Origin: Aduncisulcus paluster
Taxonomy: Eukaryota; Fornicata
NCBI GenBank assembly: GCA_024181965.1
Contig: BQXS01012484.1
Span: 1-36,226 of the forward strand
Reading direction: 5' to 3'
DNA length: 36,226 nucleotides
A program made the translations under genes and the position numbers. The notes beneath the pieces are model-generated. The model saw nothing but the letters and a program-made list of their open reading frames with translations, was not told where the DNA came from and did no database searches. Shown here piece after piece: positions 18,668 through 27,719 of the stretch (the stretch's first letter is position 1; each line of letters opens with the position of its first letter).

Positions 18668-20272
18668 ATGGAAAAAAATCCAAGGGAAAAGGCTGGGTTT
18701 TTATCCAAATTATTCTTTTTATATATCAGTCCAATCATTGGACTTTCCAAAAGAAGACCCATTGAGTTTTCAGATGTTCATCCTACTGATTCCCTCCTTA
18801 ATCACGACAAAATGTCCAAAAAATTTGCATCAGTCTGGAGTCGTGAATGTAAAAAAACTAATAAGAAGCCATCCCTTGTTAAAGCCATTCTTTTTACCGT
18901 GTGGAATTCTCCATGTTTCATTCTCTCCTTTATTGGAAAATTAATTCAATCTGTTCTCCAATTTTTCCCTTCAATGGTTCTTAAACGTTTTACAAACCTA
19001 TTAAATGAGATATTTGATGGTCATCAAGCTCTTGAGACTTCTGAATCCCTTTCTTTCCTTGATCTTTTTAGAATTATAGTTTCCACACCTTCTCTTCGCG
19101 TTTTATACCTCCAAGCGTTGTTTCTCGCTCTTTCTATATTTATTGTTCCGCTTATACGACTTTTGGCCATACAGCAATACTATTTCTTTTCTTCCACTAT
19201 GAGTCGTGCTCTTAATACGATGCTAAGGACTCAAATGTACCAAAAAGTTATGAATCTGGATGAAGTTTCACGTCAGAAATGCAATAATGGTAGTATTCTC
19301 AATCTGGTTCTCGGTGATGTTAGGTCTGTCAGCAGCTTTGTAAACAATATCCATCAACAATGGAGTCAGATATTCCAGCTTATCTTGGGTATTTCGTTGA
19401 TAGCGAGTAATGTTGGATCCATATCGTTCTTTGGGGTGGCCATATTGGCCGTGTTAATCCCTTTTCAAAAATACCTTGCCAAATGTGCATCAAAACGCAG
19501 AGCTAAACGTGGGTCTTTGATTAGAGCTCGTGTTAAGTTAGTTAATGAGATTATTAATGGCATTCGAATTATAAAATCGAGTGCTTATGAACCATTTTTC
19601 GTTAAGAAGGTGAAAAAAGAGCGTAAAGACATACTTAAGCGGTTATTTTCGATTAGAATCCTTAATCAATCGCAGAAATTGATTGTTGAACTCATTCCAA
19701 TGTTACTCAGCTTCACTATTTTTGTCACACAATCACTAAAGATGAATAAGATTAAGGATTCATGTGAGTTGGAATTTGGAACCAATAACGATGAATTTGA
19801 TGAATGTTTTTCTTCTTATGCGAATATTTTCTCAATATCTAATTTTATAAGCACCATATCTCTTTTTAATTCCCTCTGGTATCCTTTGCAAGCCATCCCT
19901 AAAATGCTTGACCAATATGGTGATGTCCAAGAAGCTGAAGGAAGAATCATGACATTTATGGCTCTTAAAGAAAAGAACAAACAGGAAAAACAACATGTTC
20001 ACAATATACCGCACGGTGGAGAGAATACAAAGGTCGTCATTGGTACTACCACTGTTTCAACTCATGAATCTAAAAATAGAAGTGATCTTGAGAAAGAAGA
20101 AATTGAGATATCACAAGGAGTTGATGCCTCTTGGGATGTTGTTGATGAATCTGTATTCACAAAGCTAAAGAGGAAATCGAGGGAAGAAAGGAAGAAGGAG
20201 AAGAAAGAGAAGAGGAGGAAAGAGAGAGAGAGGAAGAAGGAAGAGAGAGCGAAGAGACGGGAAGTTTTGTGA
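18668..20272 (+). CDS. ABCC (MRP-type) transporter, N-terminal part: TMD1
   Basis: This reads 534 residues in one frame from ATG 18668. The opening, NPREKAGFLSKLFFLYISPI, is the ABCC signature before the first transmembrane domain, followed by RRPIEFSDVHP. About six hydrophobic spans follow (near residues 75-105, 148-170, 234-268 and 335-355 among others), ending in the Gly/Glu-rich stretch that precedes NBD1. The last ~40 residues are a Lys/Arg/Glu-rich linker. The frame ends just before an assembly gap because the true continuation is replaced at 20264 by 29 bases also found at 10324. The real gene should run on into the NBD1 part at 20643, since the linker residues immediately upstream of 20643 match this part's end. 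There is no N-terminal TMD0, so it is the short MRP form. Confidence 0.85.
   Translation: MEKNPREKAGFLSKLFFLYISPIIGLSKRRPIEFSDVHPTDSLLNHDKMSKKFASVWSRECKKTNKKPSLVKAILFTVWNSPCFILSFIGKLIQSVLQFFPSMVLKRFTNLLNEIFDGHQALETSESLSFLDLFRIIVSTPSLRVLYLQALFLALSIFIVPLIRLLAIQQYYFFSSTMSRALNTMLRTQMYQKVMNLDEVSRQKCNNGSILNLVLGDVRSVSSFVNNIHQQWSQIFQLILGISLIASNVGSISFFGVAILAVLIPFQKYLAKCASKRRAKRGSLIRARVKLVNEIINGIRIIKSSAYEPFFVKKVKKERKDILKRLFSIRILNQSQKLIVELIPMLLSFTIFVTQSLKMNKIKDSCELEFGTNNDEFDECFSSYANIFSISNFISTISLFNSLWYPLQAIPKMLDQYGDVQEAEGRIMTFMALKEKNKQEKQHVHNIPHGGENTKVVIGTTTVSTHESKNRSDLEKEEIEISQGVDASWDVVDESVFTKLKRKSREERKKEKKEKRRKERERKKEERAKRREVL
19941..20264 (+). repeat. Left copy of a duplicated segment flanking the gap
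   Basis: This segment recurs as 20313-20634 at an offset of 372. The only difference seen is one AG dinucleotide in an AG run (six here, five in the right copy). That two-base change shifts the frame. The left copy's frame is the one that leads correctly into NBD1. Confidence 0.92.
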
Positions 20273-20292
20273 AAAAGAATAATAACTAAACG
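20264..20292 (+). repeat. 29-base sequence identical to 10324-10352
   Basis: It begins exactly where homology between the two flanking copies ends, and it runs up to the first N. It interrupts the ABCC frame with a TGA. It is more likely a mis-joined end than part of the gene. Confidence 0.85.
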
Positions 20293-20312
20293 NNNNNNNN
20301 NNNNNNNNNNNN
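20293..20312. other. Assembly gap (20 N)
   Basis: A run of exactly 20 undetermined bases inside the ABCC gene. The flanks repeat each other, so the true gap may be zero or negative in length. Confidence 0.99.
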
Positions 20313-20634
20313 GAAGAATCATGACATTTATGGCTCTTAAAGAAAAGAACAAACAGGAAAAACAACATGTTCACAATATACCGCACGGTGGAGAGAATAC
20401 AAAGGTCGTCATTGGTACTACCACTGTTTCAACTCATGAATCTAAAAATAGAAGTGATCTTGAGAAAGAAGAAATTGAGATATCACAAGGAGTTGATGCC
20501 TCTTGGGATGTTGTTGATGAATCTGTATTCACAAAGCTAAAGAGGAAATCGAGGGAAGAAAGGAAGAAGGAGAAGAAAGAGAAGAGGAGGAAAGAGAGAG
20601 AGGAAGAAGGAAGAGAGAGCGAAGAGACGGGAAG
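20313..20634 (+). repeat. Right copy of the duplicated segment flanking the gap
   Basis: This is a second copy of the end of TMD1 and the basic linker. One AG unit is missing, so its own frame ends at 20659 (reading ...GESEETGSKENGEYF in the wrong phase). It continues without a break into the NBD1 coding region. Confidence 0.9.
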
Positions 20635-20642
20635 CAAAGAAA

Positions 20643-22646
20643 ATGGGGAGTATTTCTAGCTCTGCCAATTCTGCCAATGATAGCTCTCCTAATGGTTGTG
20701 AGTTAAAGAAGCCGGTAGAATCAGATCCCAAAGTCTTTTGTAAGAAGGAAAAGAAGAAAGTCTCTCGTCCTATTCTTCAATCTATAAATATGACATTGAG
20801 AAACAGTGAGAATGTCTGTGTTCTTGGTGCTGTGGGGAGTGGAAAGAGTAGTTTGATTAATTTGATTCTTGGAGAAATGACCATAAAACCGAGTAGAGTC
20901 TCTGAAGAAATTGCTCCATCCATATCTAAGGCTCTTGTTACTCTAAACGGATCTGTGGCTATCAGTACTCAACGGTCGTATGTTCTCAATGCCACTTTGC
21001 GGGATAATATCCTATTTGGTGCCCCATATGATCATGAACGTTATCTTCATACTCTGGTTGCGTGTTGTCTCGTGTCAGATCTTGTCCAGCTTAAGAATGG
21101 AGATATGACAGAAATAGGAGAAAAGGGAATGACTCTGAGTGGGGGTCAGAAAGCCAGGGTTTGTCTTGCAAGGGCTGTCTATAGCGGTGCTGATATCCTC
21201 CTTCTCGATGATCCCTTGAGTGCTGTCGATGCTCACGTTGCGCGTAGACTCATGAAACGTCTCATAGCCAGACGTAGAGTAGATTCTGACACCCTTGAAG
21301 AGGACTTTATCGACGGTGAAGACACTCCTGGTCTCCCTCCTTCTCTTATTCCTTCCACTTCCATTGTTGTGATGCCCACTCACCAGTACCAGTTTGTTGA
21401 CATGTTCGACTCTGTTGTCATTCTTCGTGATGGTCAATGTGTGTTCCATGGGAGTGTCGGTGATGTGAGAACTCTCTGTGAATCTTCTTGTTCCTCGAGT
21501 GGTGACGCTGAAGAGGAAGAATGTTGTCAGGGGGAAGATGATCGTATCGATTATATTCAATCGTGTCTTGGAATAGGACTCGAAGAAGAGGTTTGTGTTG
21601 ACCAGCCTGGTTTACGAGAGGAAGAGGAAGAGGAAGAGGAAGAGGAAGAGGAAGAGCAGTCGATGTCTTCAAAGGTTATTGAAGCGCGCCATTCTCCAAT
21701 GTCTATATCAGTCATTTCAATGACAGATGATGACGAGACAACAATTGAGTCTGAGCAAGACTCTCGTGGGGATGTGATAAAGTCAGGCAAAGCATTGAGA
21801 CGTGATATGAAAGCTACATCGCCTCTTCATGCGTCACAGGGTGATCTGTGTCCTCCATCGTCCTCTGCTTCCTCCTTGTCATCCAGCTCTAGTCGTCTAT
21901 GTCTCCACACTGCTGACATTGCCAACTATTGGAGTGAATATGATCGTCTCAAGGATCTCCTCTTCCCTCAAAAAGGAGATCATCTCAAATCTGAGTCCAT
22001 TGAAGAGTCTGAGGATTCTTTTGATGTGGAGGAAATTAGACCTTCAAAGACAAACATTACTAAGAACAAACTTATATCTGACAAGATACAAGAAAAAGAA
22101 GAAGAAGAAGAAGAAGAAGAAGAGGAAGAGGAAGAGCAGTCGATGTCTTCAAAGGTTATTGAAGCGCGCCATTCTCCAATGTCTATATCAGTCATTTCAA
22201 TGACAGATGATGACGAGACAACAATTGAGTCTGAGCAAGACTCTCGTGGGGATGTGATAAAGTCAGGCAAAGCATTGAGACGTGATATGAAAGCTACATC
22301 GCCTCTTCATGCGTCACAGGGTGATCTGTGTCCTCCATCGTCCTCTGCTTCCTCCTTGTCATCCAGCTCTAGTCGTCTATGTCTCCACACTGCTGACATT
22401 GCCAACTATTGGAGTGAATATGATCGTCTCAAGGATCTCCTCTTCCCTCAAAAAGGAGATCATCTCAAATCTGAGTCCATTGAAGAGTCTGAGGATTCTT
22501 TTGATGTGGAGGAAATTAGACCTTCAAAGACAAACATTACTAAGAACAAACTTATATCTGACAAGATACAAGAAAAAGAAGAAGAAGAAGAAGAAGAAGA
22601 AGAGGAAAGAGGAGAAACTCGGATTCAATGTCATAAAGTGGATTGA
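20643..22646 (+). CDS. ABCC transporter, middle part: NBD1 and acidic linker
   Basis: Walker A GAVGSGKSS (20826-20852), Q-loop region AISTQRSYVLNATLRDNILFG, signature LSGGQKAR (21135-21158), Walker B with DDPLSAVDA (from 21192) and the H-loop MPTHQ form a complete NBD1. The residue after the Walker B aspartate is another Asp, not Glu, as in most ABCC first domains, so this site is probably the low-activity one. The ATG at 20643 is internal: the same frame is open upstream and joins the basic linker of TMD1. After NBD1 come a Glu tract and two copies of a ~160-residue acidic, Ser-rich unit, then the exit peptide RGETRIQCHKVD. A stop at 22644-22646 arises where repeat copy 3 is joined on. The same exit peptide continues into TMD2 at 24026, showing where the real gene goes. 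Confidence 0.85.
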   Translation: MGSISSSANSANDSSPNGCELKKPVESDPKVFCKKEKKKVSRPILQSINMTLRNSENVCVLGAVGSGKSSLINLILGEMTIKPSRVSEEIAPSISKALVTLNGSVAISTQRSYVLNATLRDNILFGAPYDHERYLHTLVACCLVSDLVQLKNGDMTEIGEKGMTLSGGQKARVCLARAVYSGADILLLDDPLSAVDAHVARRLMKRLIARRRVDSDTLEEDFIDGEDTPGLPPSLIPSTSIVVMPTHQYQFVDMFDSVVILRDGQCVFHGSVGDVRTLCESSCSSSGDAEEEECCQGEDDRIDYIQSCLGIGLEEEVCVDQPGLREEEEEEEEEEEEEQSMSSKVIEARHSPMSISVISMTDDDETTIESEQDSRGDVIKSGKALRRDMKATSPLHASQGDLCPPSSSASSLSSSSSRLCLHTADIANYWSEYDRLKDLLFPQKGDHLKSESIEESEDSFDVEEIRPSKTNITKNKLISDKIQEKEEEEEEEEEEEEEQSMSSKVIEARHSPMSISVISMTDDDETTIESEQDSRGDVIKSGKALRRDMKATSPLHASQGDLCPPSSSASSLSSSSSRLCLHTADIANYWSEYDRLKDLLFPQKGDHLKSESIEESEDSFDVEEIRPSKTNITKNKLISDKIQEKEEEEEEEEEERGETRIQCHKVD

Positions 22647-24059
22647 AGCGCGCCATTCTCCAATGTCTATATCAGTCATTTCAATGACAGATGATGACGA
22701 GACAACAATTGAGTCTGAGCAAGACTCTCGTGGGGATGTGATAAAGTCAGGCAAAGCATTGAGACGTGATATGAAAGCTACATCGCCTCTTCATGCGTCA
22801 CAGGGTGATCTGTGTCCTCCATCGTCCTCTGCTTCCTCCTTGTCATCCAGCTCTAGTCGTCTATGTCTCCACACTGCTGACATTGCCAACTATTGGAGTG
22901 AATATGATCGTCTCAAGGATCTCCTCTTCCCTCAAAAAGGAGATCATCTCAAATCTGAGTCCATTGAAGAGTCTGAGGATTCTTTTGATGTGGAGGAAAT
23001 TAGACCTTCAAAGACAAACATTACTAAGAACAAACTTATATCTGACAAGATACAAGAAAAAGAAGAAGAAGAAGAGGAAGAGCAGTCGATGTCTTCAAAG
23101 GTTATTGAAGCGCGCCATTCTCCAATGTCTATATCAGTCATTTCAATGACAGATGATGACGAGACAACAATTGAGTCTGAGCAAGACTCTCGTGGGGATG
23201 TGATAAAGTCAGGCAAAGCATTGAGACGTGATATGAAAGCTACATCGCCTCTTCATGCGTCACAGGGTGATCTGTGTCCTCCATCGTCCTCTGCTTCCTC
23301 CTTGTCATCCAGCTCTAGTCGTCTATGTCTCCACACTGCTGACATTGCCAACTATTGGAGTGAATATGATCGTCTCAAGGATCTCCTCTTCCCTCAAAAA
23401 GGAGATCATCTCAAATCTGAGTCCATTGAAGAGTCTGAGGATTCTTTTGATGTGGAGGAAATTAGACCTTCAAAGACAAACATTACTAAGAACAAACTTA
23501 TATCTGACAAGATACAAGAAAAAGAAGAAGAAGAAGAGGAAGAGGAAGAGGAAGAGGAAGAGCAGTCGATGTCTTCAAAGGTTATTGAAGCGCGCCATTC
23601 TCCAATGTCTATATCAGTCATTTCAATGACAGATGATGACGAGACAACAATTGAGTCTGAGCAAGACTCTCGTGGGGATGTGATAAAGTCAGGCAAAGCA
23701 TTGAGACGTGATATGAAAGCTACATCGCCTCTTCATGCGTCACAGGGTGATCTGTGTCCTCCATCGTCCTCTGCTTCCTCCTTGTCATCCAGCTCTAGTC
23801 GTCTATGTCTCCACACTGCTGACATTGCCAACTATTGGAGTGAATATGATCGTCTCAAGGATCTCCTCTTCCCTCAAAAAGGAGATCATCTCAAATCTGA
23901 GTCCATTGAAGAGTCTGAGGATTCTTTTGATGTGGAGGAAATTAGACCTTCAAAGACAAACATTACTAAGAACAAACTTATATCTGACAAGATACAAGAA
24001 AGAAGAAGAAGAAGAAGAAGAAGAAGAGGAAAGAGGAGAAACTCGGATTCAATGTCATA
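21617..24059 (+). repeat. Five tandem ~480-bp units encoding the ABCC linker
   Basis: Units begin (at GAAGCGCGCC) at 21681, 22161, 22645, 23107 and 23587; spacings are 480, 484, 462 and 480. They appear identical except for the number of GAA/GAG codons between them. Copies 1-2 read in one frame and copies 3-5 in another. Between copies 2 and 3 lies the sequence that normally leaves the array (AAACTCGGATTCAATGTC...), so the array is two blocks joined at GGATTG. Copy 5 lacks two A residues in its exit (GAAAGAAG instead of GAAAAAGAAG), which shifts the frame before TMD2. The encoded unit is Ser-, Asp- and Glu-rich with basic-Ser sites such as RRDMKATS. Confidence 0.92.
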
Positions 24060-26380
24060 AAGTGGATTGTAATTCGTATTTCAATTCTGTTATCCCCACT
24101 TCAATTCACATGGCTGAGCCTCCAAAGACTTCTTTCATACAGTCTTGTATGATATATATCCGTGCTACGTCACCTATTCTCTCCTGTTTTGTCATATTTG
24201 TCTATTTCCTCGTTCGTTGGATTGCTAATCGTCAAGATAAGTCGATCTCGAAGCTCAGTAAGTTCTTTTCTAAGAAATCCTCAATTATGGAAACAGATGC
24301 TGATTCTCTCTCTTCCCTCATCAAAGATTATGCTTTCAGTTGTGTCCTTTTTGTTGTGGCAACTCTGATTCGTGTCATTTCCATGGCATGTTGGAGCTAT
24401 CTCTCTGCTAAAACGTTACATGAACGTTTGTTTAACGGTGTGATTCATGCAAAACAATCATATTTCGATACAACTCCAATTGGGAAGATTTTGGGACTCT
24501 TTACAAAGGACGTGAGTGTGGTTGACATGCATATCCAACATAACATAAGTTCTTTCCTTAATGCTCTCTCAAAGGTTGTTAACATTCTATTTATAGTTCT
24601 GAGTGCTTTCTCATCCCCTATTTTTGGCGCTTTCCTTATTCCGGTCATGTTTGTCTATTTAAAAACATACTCAGACTATAATAAGACACATGGACAACTC
24701 AGGGTATTAGAACAAAATACTGCCACGCCTGTATCTTCCCTACTTGGGGAGACTCTTGGAGGACTGACTGTGATTCGAGCGTTTGATGCTGGAGGTCGAT
24801 TCTGCAATGCTTATTCACATCGTCTAGCCATGCAAAACAGGTGTGCAACAATGGTTGGTGTTCTCAAACGATGGTCGAGTACTCGCCTTCAAGGTCTAGG
24901 AACATTCATTCATTTCTTGGTGGCTATATTCCTCTTGTATAATGCACACACGGCCCTGGTGCAGAATGCTGCCCGATTGATGTCATATACTTTTAGCTTG
25001 AGTGGTAGTTTTAATTGGGTTATCAGACAGATGGGTGAACTTGAATTGCAGCTCCAGAGTGTTGTACGAATTGAGGAGGTTGCTCATTGTGAGAAAGATG
25101 GAGAATGGAGGAAAAAGGGTGAGACGATCAAATCAAAACGTATTTCCAAAGATGCTAAAGATTCCAAAGATGATATTCTGATTCCTGTTCAATGGCAGAA
25201 AAAGAAAGGTTTTTTCACTGGTGATTCTATCACTGTTTCATCTTGTTCTAACTGTGAAGAGAAAGATTCTTCTCCCTCATCTTCTCTTACTCTCTCTTCT
25301 CTTCAATGGCCTTCTGCAGCTCCTTCTGTTGTTTTCAATGATGTTTTCATGAGATATGGACCCTCACTTCCACTTGTTCTTCATGGAGTTAATGTGAGCA
25401 TCGAGGGAGGAGAGAAGGTCGGCATAGTTGGGCGTAGTGGAAGTGGGAAGTCATCTCTTGTGGCCACACTCCTTAGACTCGTCGACATCGAATCAAAACC
25501 CTCGGGTAGTTTGACAATCGATGGTGTATCTGTTCATGAGGTTGGATTACATACGCTTCGAGGAAATATAGCCTACATTCCACAAGATCCTGTCCTTTTC
25601 GCGGGAAAGCTTCGTCGTTCTCTTGCTCCAACAACTACCGTAAGTGAGAAAAAAATGCTTGACGTGTTATGTGATTGTGGATTACTTCATGCTTTTGCAA
25701 ATGGGATGATTAAGGAAACGACATCAAGATATAAATCAGGTTATAAAGGAAAGAATACAACTAAGGATGGGTTCGAAAGTGATAATCCTATTTGTAAGTG
25801 GACAGGGTTACCTGTTAAAAGACTTTCAAAGGAGGAAGCTAATGAATTTATTGAGAAATATTCTAAAAATAGACAGATGGAAAGAGATGGAACAGTTTGT
25901 GAACAAGGAGATGAAGAAGTTGAGATTATAGATATTGATATGGAAGATGACTCCCTCTCTTCTCTCTCATGTCGGGAATATGAGTTTGTGTCTCGTATTC
26001 TTGACTTTAAGCTCACAGATGGCGGCGACAATCTTTCTGTTGGACAGCGTCAGCTTGTGTGTCTTTGTCGAGCCTTGCTCAGATCTTCTTCTTTACTCGT
26101 AATGGATGAGGCGACGAGTTCAATCGATAGGGCGAGTGATGTCGCCTTGCAACGGTGTATCCATGAACGTTACGAGAAGGGAACAGTGATAACAATCGCC
26201 CATCGATTGGACACTGTTATGGATTATGATAAGATTCTCGTTATGGATGCCGGAAAAGTAGGTGAATATGGCACACCGGCTGAATTACTCGAACAAGATG
26301 GACTATTGAGTGCTCTTGTCCGTGAAACTGGGGAAGAAAGCGAGATGAAACTGAGAGAAATCGCTTTCAAAACCACTTGA
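24002..26380 (+). CDS. ABCC transporter, C-terminal part: TMD2 and NBD2
   Basis: Open from the Glu tract after repeat copy 5 through the exit peptide RGETRIQCHKVDCNSYF into a second transmembrane domain (about 24110-25060; about six spans, with FFDT-like YFDTTPIGKILGLFTKDV). NBD2 has Walker A GRSGSGKSS (about 25430), PQDPVLFAG, signature LSVGQRQL (26029-26052), Walker B LLVMDEATSSID with the catalytic glutamate, and the H-loop TIAHRLDTV. About 80-90 extra residues (roughly 25690-25980) sit between Q-loop and signature, where ABCC proteins usually have ~65 in all. The C-terminus GKVGEYGTPAELL is typical. With the two upstream parts this makes a TMD1-NBD1-TMD2-NBD2 exporter of the kind that moves organic anions or glutathione conjugates out of the cytosol. 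The substrate cannot be read from sequence. Confidence 0.88.
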   Translation, partial: EEEEEEEEEERGETRIQCHKVDCNSYFNSVIPTSIHMAEPPKTSFIQSCMIYIRATSPILSCFVIFVYFLVRWIANRQDKSISKLSKFFSKKSSIMETDADSLSSLIKDYAFSCVLFVVATLIRVISMACWSYLSAKTLHERLFNGVIHAKQSYFDTTPIGKILGLFTKDVSVVDMHIQHNISSFLNALSKVVNILFIVLSAFSSPIFGAFLIPVMFVYLKTYSDYNKTHGQLRVLEQNTATPVSSLLGETLGGLTVIRAFDAGGRFCNAYSHRLAMQNRCATMVGVLKRWSSTRLQGLGTFIHFLVAIFLLYNAHTALVQNAARLMSYTFSLSGSFNWVIRQMGELELQLQSVVRIEEVAHCEKDGEWRKKGETIKSKRISKDAKDSKDDILIPVQWQKKKGFFTGDSITVSSCSNCEEKDSSPSSSLTLSSLQWPSAAPSVVFNDVFMRYGPSLPLVLHGVNVSIEGGEKVGIVGRSGSGKSSLVATLLRLVDIESKPSGSLTIDGVSVHEVGLHTLRGNIAYIPQDPVLFAGKLRRSLAPTTTVSEKKMLDVLCDCGLLHAFANGMIKETTSRYKSGYKGKNTTKDGFESDNPICKWTGLPVKRLSKEEANEFIEKYSKNRQMERDGTVCEQGDEEVEIIDIDMEDDSLSSLSCREYEFVSRILDFKLTDGGDNLSVGQRQLVCLCRALLRSSSLLVMDEATSSIDRASDVALQRCIHERYEKGTVITIAHRLDTVMDYDKILVMDAGKVGEYGTPAELLEQDGLLSALVRETGEESEMKLREIAFKTT

Positions 26381-27719
26381 ATCACGAAGAAGGGGTTCTT
26401 ATAAGTGATGAAAATGGGGTTGTTGGAGAAGAGGAAGAGTAGGGATGAGATGATTAGTGATATATGATATATGACATATCCAATTATTTTTATTCCCTGA
26501 TCTTTCTTTCTGCAATCTCTCATTTCACATTCAATAAAATGGTTCATATTTTTCCTATTCGTATTTGAACTGCTTATATCCCTCTCCAAAAAAATGCTTA
26601 ATCTGAGCATTTCCTTCTTGTATCCTAAAATAACCATGATTTGGAAACAATTTCATTGCAGTAAATGCATAAAAGAATAAAATTCTCTCATTTTAAGGTT
26701 AGTATCGAGTGTTTACTTGAAAATATAACCATTTTGAAAATCCATGTTCTATTTTTAGATTTTCTATTTTTAGAAATGATCTTTTCAAAACTTCATAATG
26801 CATCGTTATATGTGTAGAAACTGTATTAAATCGATGGGAATTCAATGGGAATGTTGCGAATAGATTTTCTGACTTCTCTTTTCACGAGATAACACGATCA
26901 TTGCAAGAAATTCACATAACTTCGCATTTGTTTACATCGTGGATTATAAGCTGACAAAATATGTTGACAAATTGCAGTTGAAATCTATGAATATTGTGAA
27001 TATATCATTGACTTCTTGTCAGAGAAGCTATTCTTCTGGTTTTCTTCCATTTGCTTCTCGAATCGTTCTCACTCTTCTCTGCTATCTGCTCGATTGATAA
27101 AAACTAATTCAGTTCATTATTTGTTTGTTTTATTTTGCTTTTCAATTCCTTCAATCTCCAATGAAGATTCTAATAGCCTCAGTTTTATTTTGAGTGAAGA
27201 TCTAGAGAATTAATCAATTATCAGGTGTGACCATCCAATAAAAAGGATAACAAAACAAAAAATATAAAAATCAGTCGAAATGTGAGGAATTGCAAAGGAA
27301 TATGATATTGTTAGAAAATCATTTCTGAAAGAAAAAGACAGAGTATATTTGAAAAGAAAGAAAATTCTTTCTCATCTCGTCCAAAAATAGTTATGACTCC
27401 CTCCCACGTGAAGAATCATCATAACAACAAACAAAACCAGAGCAAAATCTTACAATTCCCAATGAAAAGAAAACGATAACAAGAAGAACAAACCAACAAA
27501 AAAAAAAAAAAAAAATTACCGAATGATTGAAAAAATCAACTCTAGGATGGCAATTCAATTATAATTGTTTGAATGTAGTATATATATGAAATAATATAAA
27601 TAAAAATATATCATCAATCATCCGAAATCTCATTCCTTTTTACCTCGAAGAGATTGAACAAAATGCTGTACTGTGCCGATCAATACTCAGATCAACACAA
27701 AAAAGAGCACAAATATACC
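26381..27719. other. Long spacer between convergent ABCC and MFS genes
   Basis: About 1.3 kb, A+T-rich, with an 18-base A run (27498-27515). Open frames within it are short and of random composition. It should hold both 3' untranslated regions. No tRNA, structured RNA or transposon remnant was recognised. Confidence 0.55.

Noticed and set aside
21418-23696. Minus-strand frames with poly-Ser across the ABCC repeats
   Set aside because: They are the reverse reading of GAA/GAG runs and repeat with the array. They have no domain content.
21681-24056. Regular ~480-bp repeats as a CRISPR or satellite array
   Set aside because: Units are far too long for CRISPR, have no unique spacers, and encode one continuous acidic protein linker.
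25760-25780. GGGTTCGAAAGTG as a tRNA B box
   Set aside because: It lies inside NBD2 coding sequence and no cloverleaf can be formed around it.
26224-26637. 137-codon minus-strand frame at the ABCC 3' end
   Set aside because: It overlaps the NBD2 C-terminus antisense and has low-complexity composition.
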